A stretch of 64,000 nucleotides of DNA from Protula sp. h YS-2021 (taxonomy: Eukaryota > Annelida > Polychaeta > Sabellida > Serpulidae): assembly GCA_949752745.1 (NCBI GenBank), contig OX457027.1, positions 86,683,094 through 86,747,093 on the forward strand, written 5' to 3'. The notes beneath the pieces are model-generated. The model saw nothing but the letters and a program-made list of their open reading frames with translations. It searched no databases and was not told the origin of the DNA. A program made the position numbers and the translations under genes. Shown here one piece after another: positions 27,216 through 38,559 of this stretch (positions within the stretch are counted from its first letter, which is position 1; each line of letters opens with the position of its first letter).

Positions 27216-27254
27216 CGTCACAAAGTGCAGTAGAACTGTCGTTTCTACCCTACT

Positions 27255-27260
27255 CGTACA
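27255..27260. other. Target-site duplication CGTACA, right copy
   Basis: An exact copy of 9880-9885 directly after the ACCCTACT tip. It confirms both ends of element 2. Confidence 0.92.
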
Positions 27261-28255
27261 GAACAGCGGATAATCATTTCCCCATCGGACCTTTAGAGCA
27301 GCCATGCAAGGAAACAGTGGATGCCTAGGGTGAAGCCAGAGTCTGACATTCCTCTAGCTGATAGGTGTTAGAGAGCTTTGTTCGACAAGCACTCACTATA
27401 ACTGCAAGACTACATATTGAAAGTATGGAAGGAAGTTTTTACTCAGAAGGAGATATCGTAAGATATCGTATCCGTGGCTCTCCAGGATACGGCTAAGCAG
27501 CAAAACAGCCCACCCCATGGTGCGGTTAAGGAGAGATGCGTTCTCGGTACACCTCTGGCCTCCGGTCAAAGGGTCATGTGGGCTAAGTCATTAAAGATTT
27601 TCTTTGACCGACCGAGTTATTCTCTCCAAAAAAGTTGAAGGGATGAACCTGAATAACAACGACCTTTGCCAGAATCTGGCTGTCTCGTCTCGCCCCAGAC
27701 GCCCTACACGAGAGTCACGTTCAGCAGGTGCTAGTTCAAGAGAGAACATAAAGGGCAGACAGCCACCTCGTAGTCCCGGCATTACTCCCCACCAGCCAAC
27801 AGGCAGAGGCAGCAGGACAGCACCCCCAGCAAATGTGCCTCGCAGCAGTATAGGTAACAACAAACTACGATATCACGCGGAAAGGAGGGTATCAGGCTAT
27901 GTCGTTAATTTATCCAAAGAAATAATACTGAACTGCAAAGACTCTTGACCCCTAGAAGGAAGGCTAGGCTATTTTTCGATGTTTGGAAGAGACGGGGTAC
28001 CACAACGAGTAGCCAAGTGGTTTCAACAAGGTTATCCCTTCCGTTCAAGAGGTGAAGTCATGGCAGGCGCCTCGCGGTTCCTCTACATCTCAAAGTTCCG
28101 GCTTATTCAGCCACCTCCTACAGACGTTGTTTAGAGGAAAATCAGATATGATTTTCAAGATATGATTCAAGAAATATTGAACAAGCAGGAAGTCTCCGAA
28201 CAAGGCTTTTTCAGCCAGGTATTTCTAGTCCCGAAGAAAACAGGACATTGTTAGG
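27261..28255 (+). pseudogene. DIRS-like retrotransposon: gag end and start of reverse transcriptase
   Basis: A basic Arg/Ser/Pro-rich stretch (27604-27947: RPRRPTRESR, PPRSPGITPH) looks like the C-terminus of a gag protein. It is followed by RT-like sequence, with breaks, ending in a segment with EILNKQEVSEQGFFSQVF and LVPKKTGH. That is the usual start of the DIRS-type RT palm. The reading stops near 28255, where unrelated repeats begin. Stop codons and frameshifts make it a pseudogene. Confidence 0.6.
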
Positions 28256-28457
28256 GCTAATGCTGTGAAGGCTAATGCTATGAGGGCTAATATATAAATA
28301 TATTATATACAGAGTTCGCGCTGGGTTCTCAGGAAAGTGAGTCAAAAAAGGAAAATGTTACACAGTTGGATCCAGAAAACTCGGTGGGTTCCGAAAAAGT
28401 GAGTCAGTTCGTAAAAAATGCCCAAAAAGTGAACAAAAACCCGGCCAATGCGAACCC

Positions 28458-28504
<47 letters not shown>

Positions 28505-28505
<1 letters not shown>

Positions 28506-29345
28506 TAAAAAGAGAAATTTCGCATTTTTTTCTTGAACATTTCTTGAATAGGCATGTTTATTTATATATATTTTATGGAAAAACTGTAAGAGATAAACAT
28601 ATTGGGTGGTGGGGACGGGGCGGGGGCGGGAGTTCATATGAAAAATTTGTCGGGTCCTCAGTGCCACTTCGGGACCTCAGTACCACTAGTGGTACTGAGG
28701 CCCCGAGCAGACGACAGCCCTTACTGTAATATATCACTCTGACCCCCCCCCCCACCTTCCCCGCGGGAGGGTGCGGGGGCACTTGTGTCAAATATGGCAA
28801 CAATGCGCGTACAAAACAACACGGAAAAGCTTAAAACAAAAATACTCGAGTGGGTAAAATTGTCGAATTTTCCACTCTTTTCCAAAAATAGGGGGAAATT
28901 TGGAGACGGAAATTCCGTGTTTAGGGGTTCTTTTTAAATTCGCGCATGGTAGTATTTTTTATAAGTAAATGCCCCCCACCGCCCCCCCCCCCCCCCCCTC
29001 ATGGGACCGAACCACATGCTAAGTGCCAAAATGCAGCAGGGGGAGGGGAGAGAGAGAGAGAAGCTGTGCTGAGATTATAGCTGACTTTTCCAAATAATGT
29101 TAAGTGTGGTTGTTAAAAGCAAAATGGTAAGTGAATAATTAAATGCTATAAATGTTCTTCTCGGATTTTTATTTAAATTATTTTCTACATTTTTTTACAA
29201 AGAAATATAACGGCCCGTCCCATTACACCCATCCTAATACATCTGCTGTATCAAATTACATCAGCAATATAATCGCGTTGCGTGGGAGAAACTGTATGTG
29301 CTGTTTCAATAGCCTCTGTATTGATTTAGCCCAGCCATTGGATGG
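28505..29345. repeat. Dispersed repeat, copy 1
   Basis: This block is repeated in the same direction at 34890-35975. Shared landmarks include AGAGAAATTTCGCAT, AAACATATTGGGTGGTGGGG, ATGAAAAATTTGTCGGGTCC, the AGTGGTACTGAGG palindrome, GAGAAGCTGTGCTGAGATTA and TAACGGCCCGTCCCATTACA. The copies differ by small indels and homopolymer length. It is probably a non-autonomous transposon or its terminal half. Confidence 0.75.
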
Positions 29346-30106
29346 GCCCATACAATGATGTGGTGTTTCAATGCTGGGGTGTTTCAATGCTACAGAGGCT
29401 CAAATGAAATACCCTATGTCATTACTGACGTAATATGAATGGATTCCTTCCCTCTGATTGGTTGTTGTATGGGTGGCGGATTAGGACAGTTCGATCTGCT
29501 GTAACAAGTTTGTTTTTATTGCGTGGAAAGTACTTTCCGGAAGGGAAACCCATGTAAAAGTGGAAAACACGAATTACGCTTTTACTTGTTACAGCTCGTT
29601 TAAAACAACAGATTGATCGCTAGCACTTGTGTGTGCGCAGACTCTTCGTGTACCAGAGATCTTGTGATTCTTAGTGTTCCAAATCAATAGTTCATTTTAG
29701 ATATTTATTATATTTCACACATCCCTCCGTTCGTGTGTATGCCACCTGAGGTCCGTGGGAGGTAGGAGGGAAACGATAGTGAGGCTTAGGAGTACTTATG
29801 TTCCAGGCGTTACTTTTTGCGCGCTCTTTTAAGTCGGATTAATTCAGCGTTGTCTGTGTGTGTTTAATTTTGTCTGGGGCTCTGGTTTATCCCTTTTCTT
29901 GAAAGGTGGAGCGGCGTGCAAGTAGGCAAATGGGCGGAGCCATCTCAGGTAATGGCTCTTCCCGCATGGCTTCACACGAGTCTTTTATTTTGTCGAAGGT
30001 ACTTTGATATCTTTTACTAACTTGTAAGTATATAAGTAAAAGTGCAGTTCGTATTCTTTTCTGCACGAGGCGTGCCCAGCGGATTTACCCAAACGCAGGT
30101 TTCTTA

Positions 30107-30216
30107 TCTAAAGGTGGAGATAAGGCGAACGTTTGGCTTTGCAAAGTAAAACTTTCGTTTTGTTTCGTAAAACGCTTTTACTAGTAAAAGCATAGTTCGC
30201 GTTCTCCACATTTAGA
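30107..30216. repeat. MITE-like AAAAGTGGAGA element
   Basis: A 110-bp segment with inverted ends (TAAAGGTGGAGATAAGGCGAA and TTCGCGTTCTCCACATTTA) and inner AGTAAAAC/GTTTT palindromes. Related copies lie at 33969-34079 and, partial, near 29560, 30433, 31150 and 34270. A small non-autonomous family is the likely reading. Confidence 0.55.
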
Positions 30217-31149
30217 CCTTTCTTACACCGTCCTATTTCATCCTCACTGTAAACTTACCTAATGATAGCGAGAGAAAAAAAGGAATGTGGGTAATGTGTT
30301 GTCACCCAGTCTTTCAGACTAAAGTGTTTCCAGTTTCACCTAATGAGGTAATTTGAACAATGTTTAGTTTACATATGTAGAAAAATTCAGCTCATAATTT
30401 ATGTGTCGGTTAACTTAAATAAGGGAAATCGTCTAAAAGTGGAGACGATTTTCCCTTTTACTCGTGAAAGAATGTTTTACGAAATAAAAGCAGTTTTGGC
30501 AAGTGCCATCATTCTGGCAATAATCGCCAAGAAAACTAATGCGCTGGTTGGTGAGCAGCAGTGGGTGTTTAAGCATCATAGAGGGTTGACAATCCAATGA
30601 AAGAGAAACCCTTTTGTATAACAATGTGGAGATGGGACATATTCAGTAGCATACCCCAGCGCGTACTTGGTATCCTATGTATAGAATGCCATTTTAACAT
30701 TTAAGGTTAATTTTATATATCAAAATATAATCAAAGATTTTAATAAGTCAATATAGATCTCATTAATTTATATTTTGCTATCAGTAATTCAATTCCGGAT
30801 GGCAAAAATTTATTTTTGAGATCAAAAAATGAATTCTACAAACTTAAAAAAATTAAAGGAAGTGCTGTATTGAAACAGCCCATCCGTAGGATGGACCCAT
30901 CCAATAACAGCGAGGTATTGATTCACCCCATCTTCGTTGTTTTGCGCTTCTATAGTTTCAGCCCATATTTGTCTATAGGAATAGCACATATTTTCTTCTC
31001 CCCTTAAAAATGGGAACAAACGCCTTGCCTTGTGAACAAGATGGGCTGTTTTAATGGTTGATGAGATTAGAATGGGCCCGTCCTATTGCTGTAAGCCACA
31101 GAAATAGCACATATACAATCAGTTTTACTTCGCAAAAGCTTTGAATTCG

Positions 31150-31300
31150 CTTATCTCCACTTTTAATGGGTTCCCTTCCAGTAATATTTACCACGCAATA
31201 TAAAAAAGAACTGTTTGGGGTACCGTTCAAGATCACTTATCCTTGCATCCATCCTTCGACCAATTACAATGCCCGAGACGTCGTCTGCTAGTCTCGTAGA
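31150..31300. repeat. Inverted partner of 34140-34290
   Basis: This segment (TTTACCACGCAATATAAAAA, GGTACCGTTCAAGATCACTT, CTGCTAGTCTCGTAGAAACG) is found in reverse complement at 34140-34290 with few changes. Together they bracket the end of the DIRS-like element and may be the ends of a larger insertion or two copies of one repeat. Confidence 0.7.
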
Positions 31301-31526
31301 AACGACATTCAATTTTTGCGTGGCGTCTCTACAACACGCCATTCTGTGTGCTGCCGGTTTTTTTGCAGCAAGAAAACTGGGTTAAGGTGCGAATCGCTTC
31401 ATATTTTACTTAATTCACTACCTAATGGCTTATTTTATCTATTACTGAGCGTTGGGATAAATTTATGGAGCCTAAGTAATATAAATTCGACATTTTGTTC
31501 TTCGATCAAGTTAGGTTGAGTTTGCA

Positions 31527-32965
31527 TGATCGCGGAGACATTTTACTGGTCCCGGTCAAGTTATCAACATCGAATGGTGCGTGTCCCTTCGGTCGTTTCA
31601 ATGGGTGATACATTAATCTCGATGGGGTCTCCCGACCCTGGATCTGTTTGCAAACGCTATGACCGCCCAACTTCCCCGGTAAGTGTCCCCCTGCCCGGAC
31701 CCAGCAGCCTGGGCAGTGGACGCGCTCAATTGTCGGTGGCCACGGGACGAAGTGCTATATGCCTTTCCCCCACAAGCAATTTAGGGCAAGTCCTGCAAAG
31801 AGTAATCGAGTTAAAACCACCGTATCTATTGCTCATTGCCCCTTGGGCACCGGATGCTCCATGGTTCGCCCTCCTACTCAATTGCAAGATAGTCAGGTCG
31901 ATAAAGATCCCATGCCACAACGAGTTGCTATCACAACCCCACTGGCAACACTTCCACTCCTCCCCTCACTTACTGAATCTGCACCTTTGGTGTCTGACCA
32001 GTCCTTCTTGAAGAACAAGGGCTTCTCCAAACAGGTGAGGGAGAAAATAGTAAACAGTCACAAGGACTCTACAGCCAACGTTTACAGATCTCAGTGGAAC
32101 AAGTTTGGTGTAGCAACTCTAAGCTGGACCCGTTTCAGGCTAGCCCAGCAGTGGTAGCGGACTTCCTCGATCACCTATTCACAGATGAGAAGTTAAAGGT
32201 AGGTTCCATCGAGGGTTATAGGGCCGCTATATGAACAAGACTTAAAGCATCCACAGGCTACGACCCGAGCTAGTAAGACATTTTAAAGTAAATTCCCCAC
32301 CCTGCCCATCCAACATAGCGCAGTGGGATTTATCTTTAGTCTTGCGGTATCTACAACGCCCAAACATTTTTAGTAAAGACGTGATTTCAGCAAAAAATGC
32401 AACACTAAGGTTCACGTTTTTATTGGCTTTAGCGCCGGGCAAAAGAAGAAGTGAGATCCATGTCCTGGACAGAAAGGTAAATAAAGATAAGGGCACTTGG
32501 GAGAAGGTCACCCTAGTCCCCAGAGCAGGATTCATGGGTAACAACCCATATTGTGACCCAGGGGATGGGAACGTTCGATCACATTACACTTCCATCCCTA
32601 CCAGATGACCCCGATGCCGACGGTTTGGTCTCTTTGTGTCCCGTCAAGGTCCTGCGTCAGTATTTGGAAATGTCAGAGTCCTACAGAAAAAAAATCAGAA
32701 GGCACTCAGCATTTCTTTTATGCCGAAATTTATCAAAGATCTTTCGAGACAGTCTATCTCGAATTATATTAAAAAGATCATTTTGGCAGCCTATGACGAG
32801 GCACAAATTGACTAAAACCCGCCTGGGGAACTTAACGTCAAAGCCCACCAGGTAAGGCAAGTAGCTAACTCCCTGAGGGCCGTACGTAATGTGTCTCTTT
32901 CAGATATATTGAAAACAGGTTGTTGGTCTTTCCCCAACTCTTTTGTTAAATACAATTTTATTTAT
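31527..32965 (+). pseudogene. DIRS-like retrotransposon: RNase H tail and tyrosine recombinase
   Basis: First comes the end of the RT/RNase H protein (LGQVLQRVIELKPPYLLL, APWAPDAPWF), frameshifted. Then comes a tyrosine recombinase: an N-terminal SAM-like part (STANVYRSQWNKFG), the first catalytic Arg region (LLALAPGKRRSEIHVL), LCPVKVLRQYLE, and the second box with KAHQVR and SLSDILKTGCWSFPNSFVKY, giving the H-x-x-R and the terminal Tyr. DIRS elements integrate with such a recombinase. Several frameshifts break the gene. Confidence 0.8.
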
Positions 32966-33720
32966 TTTATTTTATTTTATTTTATTATATTAAGCTACGG
33001 GCAAACGCTGGACGGTTATTTTTAATTAAGCATTCTATATATTCCGAAGTGTTTATGATAGTATGTGTAATTGGTAGAGCCCAGTCTTCGGTCTTACTGC
33101 TACTCGGATTTTAAATTTTGAACTCCTTTTTTCAAGTCTTTCAGAAAGAAAGGGGGGAGGCCGTTTCGGTCCCAAACGTACCCGCAGTGACCGTATACTC
33201 GTTTGTGTCCGGAAGACCGAAAGACCGGCCTCTTGGTCCATGGTACAAGGTACCATAGTGTCATTATGGGCTCACGGGACCATAACGGCTCCATATAGGG
33301 AAACAGTCGCAAAGTAGCTGAAAATTTGTCTGTATTTCATTTTATGCCGATTTGCATTAGTTTTAGAACTATCTAGTCAATCTTAACAGGTTTATTTCAA
33401 ATAAACGTGGTAAATTAGACAAATTTTGGAGAAAGAAAGACAGTCAACGGAATCTCTCTTTTTCCAAGTATGAATAGCATGTCTTGTAAGGCACTTCAGT
33501 TTCGTTACTCGAAGTGTCAAAGAGTTTAGTTGCTTAAATGTTATAGATTTACGATCTTATTGTAGCATTGCTAATAAAACTTAATTGTTCATGAATACAT
33601 AGCAAATGAATAGTGAGAACTTGAGGTAGCGATCCATCCGGTGGGCGGTTTGAGGGGGATGGCGATAGTTCTCAAAAATGAAGGCATGGATTGAAGCCTT
33701 TCTCATCTCGACTGACAATT
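32966..33720. other. 3' region of the DIRS-like element, no gene
   Basis: A short (TTTTA)n run (32951-32985) is followed by sequence with a palindromic CCATGGTACAAGGTACCATAG near 33236 and an inverted GGAAGACCGAAAGACCGG segment. It probably is the noncoding 3' end of the DIRS-like element. I see no supported coding frame. Confidence 0.4.
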
Positions 33721-33723
33721 GCT

Positions 33724-34768
33724 GATATATCTTACTTTGTTTCTGATTTTACCTTATGTTACTGGACCGGAATGGTACTCTTCCGGACTTTTTTTTAGGA
33801 AATCATTAAAAGAATTGAAACTTATCTGACAAGTTTTATTTCTTCTACTGCTTCGAGTGCCCAGCACCCCTTATTTAAACAACGAGCTTTTGCAAGCCAT
33901 AGTGCAATTCGCGACCTTTTCGGGCAGTTCAAGAATGGCAGGTTCCCCTGCTCCGGACTCAAGTCCCATTAAAAGTGGAGATAAGCGAACTCAAAGCTTT
34001 TGCGAAGTAAAACTAACGTTTTATTTCGTAAAACGAGCTTTTACGAGTAAAAGCGCAATTCGCGTTCTCCACTTTTAACTTGATTATCCCCTCCCATCCT
34101 TCCCCAACTAGCCTGGGCGCGTTGTAGGGCTAAAAAGGGTATGTCGTTTCTACGAGACTAGCAGACGACGTCTGGGGCATTCTGATTGGTCGAAGGATGG
34201 ATGGAAGGATAAGTGATCTTGAACGGTACCCCAAAAAGTTCTTTTTTATATTGCGTGGTAAATATTACTGGAAGGGAACCCATTAAAAGTAGACAACGCG
34301 AATTGCGCTTTTACTCGTAAAAGCTCGTTTTACGAAATAAAACGTAAGTATGTGCCAAATCTACAGACAGATGCATTGGAATACCCCATCCATAGAAACA
34401 ATACATCTGATCAAGAATATGGTCCAAATCTACAGACAGTTGCATAGGAATACCCCATCCATCGAAACAGCACGTGCAGGGCCGGCAGAATTGTACCTAA
34501 TATTTGAGGCGGGGTCACCGTCTGCTCGAGACCTCAGTACTACCAGTGGTACTGAATGCTTCGTGGTACTGAATGCTTCAAAATGCTATATTAGGCGGTT
34601 TTAAGCTGAAAGAAACGCTCAAAACCAAAACAATGCTGCTCATATAGAAGAAATAAAACTTGTCAGATAAGTTTCAATTCTTTTAATGATTTCCTAAAAA
34701 AATGTCCGGAAGAGTACCATTCCGGTCCAGTAACATAAGGTAAAATCAGAAACAAAGTAAAATATCAC
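33724..34768. repeat. Foldback structure with 125-bp inverted ends
   Basis: 33724-33848 and 34644-34768 are near-perfect inverted copies (TTACTGGACCGGAATGGTAC, AAACTTATCTGACAAGTTTT). The 0.8-kb interior holds an AAAAGTGGAGA MITE-like copy (33969-34079) and the inverted partner of 31150-31300. It is likely a non-autonomous DNA transposon with long TIRs. Confidence 0.7.
33969..34079. repeat. MITE-like AAAAGTGGAGA element, second copy
   Basis: A 111-bp copy with ends TTAAAAGTGGAGATAAGCGAA and TTCGCGTTCTCCACTTTTAA and an inner palindrome around GTTTTATTTCGTAAAAC. It is more intact than the copy at 30107-30216. Confidence 0.6.
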
Positions 34769-34889
34769 TGCTTTGATCAATCCGCTTCAAGGCTTTAATT
34801 ACAAAGCCGATGGGAAAGGCAACAAAAAAAAACGCAATTTGTCTTTGCTGCGTAGGAGGGGTGGGGTGGGGGCTGTATATATATATATA

Positions 34890-35975
34890 GAGAGAAGAGA
34901 AATTTCGCATATTTTTTTCTTGAACATTTTGTGAACAGACATGTGTATTTATATACATTTTATGAAAAAACTAAGATATTGAGATAAACATATTGGGTGG
35001 TGGGGGCGGGTTGGTGGGAGTACAAGAAGATAAAATATCCCATGTCACCACCCCTGACGGCGTCGCCTAACGGAGTGGCAGGGAAGGGGGGCGGAAGAAG
35101 CAGTGATTTTAAAATATAATTAAAGATTGGGGCGGGAAGTTCACATGAAAAATTTGTCGGGTCCTCAGTGCCACTTCGGGACCACTAGTGGTACTGAGGT
35201 CCCGAGCAGACGACAACCCTTACTGTAATATATATCACTCTGACCCCCCCCCCCCCTCCGCGGGAGGTTTGGGGGGCATTTATATCAAATATGGCAACAA
35301 TGTGCGTACAAAACAACGCGGAAAAGCTTAAAACAAAAAATAGAGAGTGGGGAAAATTGTCGAATTTTCCGCGCTTTTCCTAAAATAGGGGTCGGGGTAA
35401 AATGATATTCCGTTGAAAACAAAAATTATATTGTAATTAATTGAAGACCTGCATCCATTTCAGGGTAACTGAATGAACATATCCTAAATCCCCATTGCTC
35501 ATTGCGAAATTTGGTAATGCCATGTAGCAATCAGATGTCCTTTTCGCGTTTTTCCAAAAATAGGGGAAAATTTAGAGACAGAAATTCCGTGTTTAGGGGC
35601 TCTTTAAATTCAATTTACGCACATGGTAGTCATTTTATATGGAAATGCCCCCAGCCCCCTCTCCTGGGACCGAACCACATTCAGATGGCATAATGCAGCA
35701 GGGGGAGGGGAGAAAGAGAGAAGCTGTGCTGAGATTATAGCTGACTTTTCCAAATAATGTTAAGTGTGGTTGTTAAAAGCAAAATGGTAAGTGAATAAAT
35801 AAATGCTTTAAATGTTCGTCTCGGATTTTTATTTACATTATTTTCTACATTTTTTACAAAGAAATATAACGGCCCGTCCCATTACAACATCCCAATACAT
35901 CTGTTGTATTGAATTACATCAGCAATATAATCGTGTTTCATGGGGAGAAACTGTAGGTGCTGTTTCAATAGCCTC
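34890..35975. repeat. Dispersed repeat, copy 2
   Basis: Same-direction copy of 28505-29345 with an extra 130-bp segment (35010-35130) and an internal duplication around 35380-35600. No coding capacity seen. Confidence 0.75.
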
Positions 35976-36471
35976 AGTTTTTGAGCGCAAGAACTGCTTC
36001 TTTTTTGTACGATAAAAAATTTAAAAAAAGTGAATGTTGATACAGCCCGAACACTCGCGTAACGTCTAAAATACATCTATATTAGATCGGCAATATCGGC
36101 AACTTCGTCGGCCGATGTATCGGTTGCACATAGGATTAACTATGGCCCGAAGCATAATAGATATAGCGGCTTCGTACATCGGATATACATCGGGCCGATA
36201 TATCTTTAATACGTCGGGCCACCGTCGGAAATATCCCTACAAATTCTTCGACGTCGGATACCAACCGTCGGCTATACGTCGGTTATACGTTTATATTGCG
36301 ATGCATTTCCGACGAACTTCCGATGATTTTTATACGTAAAAAAAATTGTTTCTAACCTTAACTGACCCATTGAACCCTTACCAACCATTCATAATTCACA
36401 TATTCACACATACACCATAGCATATAAATATACAGTATAACATATTTATATATTGCAACTGAACACTAGTA

Positions 36472-36545
36472 CCTACTCGGGTTTGAACCGGGGACCTCTT
36501 GCATCCTAATCGCGGAACATACTTCTACTCCACGGCGGCTGAGGC
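36472..36545 (-). other. tRNA-like sequence with B box
   Basis: On the minus strand GGTCCCCGGTTCAAACCCG is a good RNA polymerase III B box and T arm. Upstream GCCGTGGAGTAGAAG resembles an A box. The acceptor and anticodon stems do not close properly, so this is a decayed tRNA copy or the head of a tRNA-derived SINE. Confidence 0.35.
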
Positions 36546-37026
36546 TGCCTCGGCAGTGTAATTAAGTGGTCTAATGTTTCTATTTCGTCCCAAAAAGTTT
36601 ACTTCTTATATTTTCGTTGTTTTGTTTTTTGCGCTTTTTTGTTTTTGGCGCTTTTTAAGTTAGTTATTTGTATTGTCTTTTCCTCCTTTATGTTTGTTGA
36701 GGGATAGTTTATTGAGGCAAATGATAATTTTCAAGTATATTCATAATGCTCCACTATTGATTCTTCATAATGTCCCCTACAAAACGTCAATCGATAAATT
36801 TCCGACGCCGAATAAGCATCGGAAAATATGCGTTTTATAGACGTATAAAAATACGTATAATATACGATTGCAATATCGGCATCTTTTTTCCGATGTATTT
36901 CCGACGTCCTTTATACATAGGAAAATATGCGTTTTATAGACGTTTAAAAAAAATAATACGCGTTGGCAATATCGGCATCTTTTTTTCCGACGCATTGGAA
37001 TATATGGAGCACTCGTACACAACGCA

Positions 37027-37028
<2 letters not shown>

Positions 37029-37098
<70 letters not shown>
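37029..37098. repeat. (TA)n microsatellite
   Basis: An unbroken run of about 35 TA dinucleotides. It creates Tyr/Ile-rich open frames that are not genes. Confidence 0.97.
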
Positions 37099-37104
<6 letters not shown>

Positions 37105-37818
37105 TCATTTAAAGTTATGCGTGAAATACACAAATTTAGAAATCCAGTGGAAATCGGTATATTTCCGACGTTTCACCAACAAATATAACTCTATGTATAA
37201 TATACGTATATATTTATACTCATATTACATGCTTGTAATATCTTAAATAAAACAAATAAAGTTCCGTCGGAATTCGGTATATTTCCGACGTATAGCCGAT
37301 GCAGTGATATATTTGTATATTATACGATTATTGTAATGCGTCGGTTATACATCAGTAATATTTTTTTTTAAAAACAAGTTTTGTTCCGTCGGAAGTCCGT
37401 CTATGTCAGACTTTGGGCCAACATATACAAATATATGTATAATATACGTATAATTAAATACATCGAATATACGTATGCAATATCCGTTTCAATTTTTTTT
37501 AACCATTGGTCGGAAGTTTATCTATTTCCAACGTATAACCAATGCATAAAAATATATGTATAATATATGCAATGGTAAATACGTATAATATATGAATATA
37601 ATATTAAAAAAAATTCCCAATTGGTAGGAAGTTCGTCCGAAAAAGATGTCGGCCCGATGAATATTTGCCAACATCTATTAAACTGAGGAAAATAATCATC
37701 GGGCCAACGTCGGTAACCGATGAACTTCCGACGAATGGGAAAAAATTTAAATTCGACTATTGCCAACCTATAACCGATGCATTACCGATGCATCGAAGCC
37801 GATGCCGACGTTTTAAGA

Positions 37819-38504
37819 CCAGTGGCCGTATTCACGAAAGTGTAAGTTTAAACTTAGAGGCAATCTAAGTGCAAAAATGTAAGAGTAAACTTAGATTCCT
37901 GTTGCTTAAACCTAGCGGTATTCACAAAATGTAAGTTTAAACTTACACTCAAGTATAAGTTCAAAATTCTAAGTTTACTTCGGACCACACTTAGATTTCT
38001 AAGTTCAATCAAACGCTATATTTAAATAGCCGGAGTGTTTTGTTTACCTTGGCATCAATGATTTTATTAAGATTAAAAGGAGAAATATGAAAGGGTTTTT
38101 AGGAGGGAAAAAGTGTTTCGAGATAGGAGTAATCCGTTTGAGGTTTACAGTGACGATGAACTCTTAACTCGATACAGATTTTCCAGACATAGTATTCATT
38201 TTTTGGTGGAAAATCTCGAAAATTTGGAGTCGGACACAACAAGAAGCTTTGCCGTCCCGAAACATCTAACAGTTTTCACCGGCCTCCGATATTTACATTG
38301 ACAACCCGTTTATGCGATTACAATTAGTCGTACTATATTTTGGAAAATTTTGCAATATTGAACTTAGAATGTAAGTTGCTAAACTTATGTAAGTTTACTT
38401 CTGTGAATATGATGTAAGTAAGTAAACTTACGTAAGTTTAATCTTGAGATCTAAGTTTAATATCTAAGTAAATAAACTTAGATGTTCGTGAATAAGGCCA
38501 CTGG
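37819..38504 (+). mobile_element. PIF/Harbinger-type derivative with short TIRs
   Basis: The ends CCAGTGGCCGTATTCACGAA and TTCGTGAATAAGGCCACTGG are inverted repeats with one mismatch. Inside are TAAGTTTAAACTTA-rich subterminal repeats and a fragment of a Harbinger transposase. The flanking 3 bp (TAA left, TAT right) are close to the TWA-type TSD of the superfamily. At 686 bp it is an internally deleted copy. Confidence 0.8.
38113..38301 (+). pseudogene. Harbinger transposase N-terminal fragment
   Basis: About 60 residues match the start of HARBI1-type transposases: NPFEVYSDDELLTRYRFSR, then FLVENL and LTVFTGLRYL. The DDE catalytic part is missing, so it cannot be active. It lies inside the TIRs at 37819 and 38504. 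Confidence 0.8.
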
Positions 38505-38559
38505 TTTATACCGTTCCGACGTCGGCCCGACGTTACGCGAATGTTCGGGAGGGACCAGT

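Larger units (their letters stand above)
9886..27254 (+). mobile_element. Polinton/Maverick element 2, complete (17,369 bp)
   Basis: This is a full-length Polinton. The tips are AGTAGGGT and ACCCTACT, TIR-related arms run 9886-11580 and 25772-27254, and a perfect CGTACA TSD flanks it. It encodes all Polinton hallmark proteins: integrase, PolB, packaging ATPase, protease, major capsid protein and penton-like protein. It also carries accessory genes including NADAR and five PC4-like genes. Only the C-terminus of PolB shows a clear frameshift, so insertion was probably recent. It landed inside a DIRS-like retrotransposon. Confidence 0.95.
25772..27254. repeat. Right arm / TIR of element 2
   Basis: The inner block (25772-26043) inversely matches 11330-11580, and the outer block (26740-27254) inversely matches 9886-10265. 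Between them the right arm is unlike the left: it holds a (CA)n tract, a Cys-rich gene and poly-G arrays in place of the C-tract minisatellite and TATA modules. The arms are therefore only partly symmetric. Confidence 0.9.
28256..31526. repeat. Repeat-rich insertion within the DIRS-like element
   Basis: This 3.3-kb stretch separates the RT start from the RNase H/recombinase end of the DIRS-like element. It contains a (TA)n tract (28460-28503), a block repeated at 34.9-36 kb, palindromic AGTACCACTAGTGGTACT (28680), copies of the AAAAGTGGAGA MITE-like family (29,560; 30,107-30,216; 30,433; 31,150) and an inverted partner of 34,140-34,290. I see no gene. Confidence 0.55.

Noticed and set aside
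36770..37246. Frame of 158 codons on the plus strand and its minus-strand partner
   Set aside because: It runs through a (TA)n tract and CGTCGG repeats. The Tyr/Ile run is from the microsatellite.
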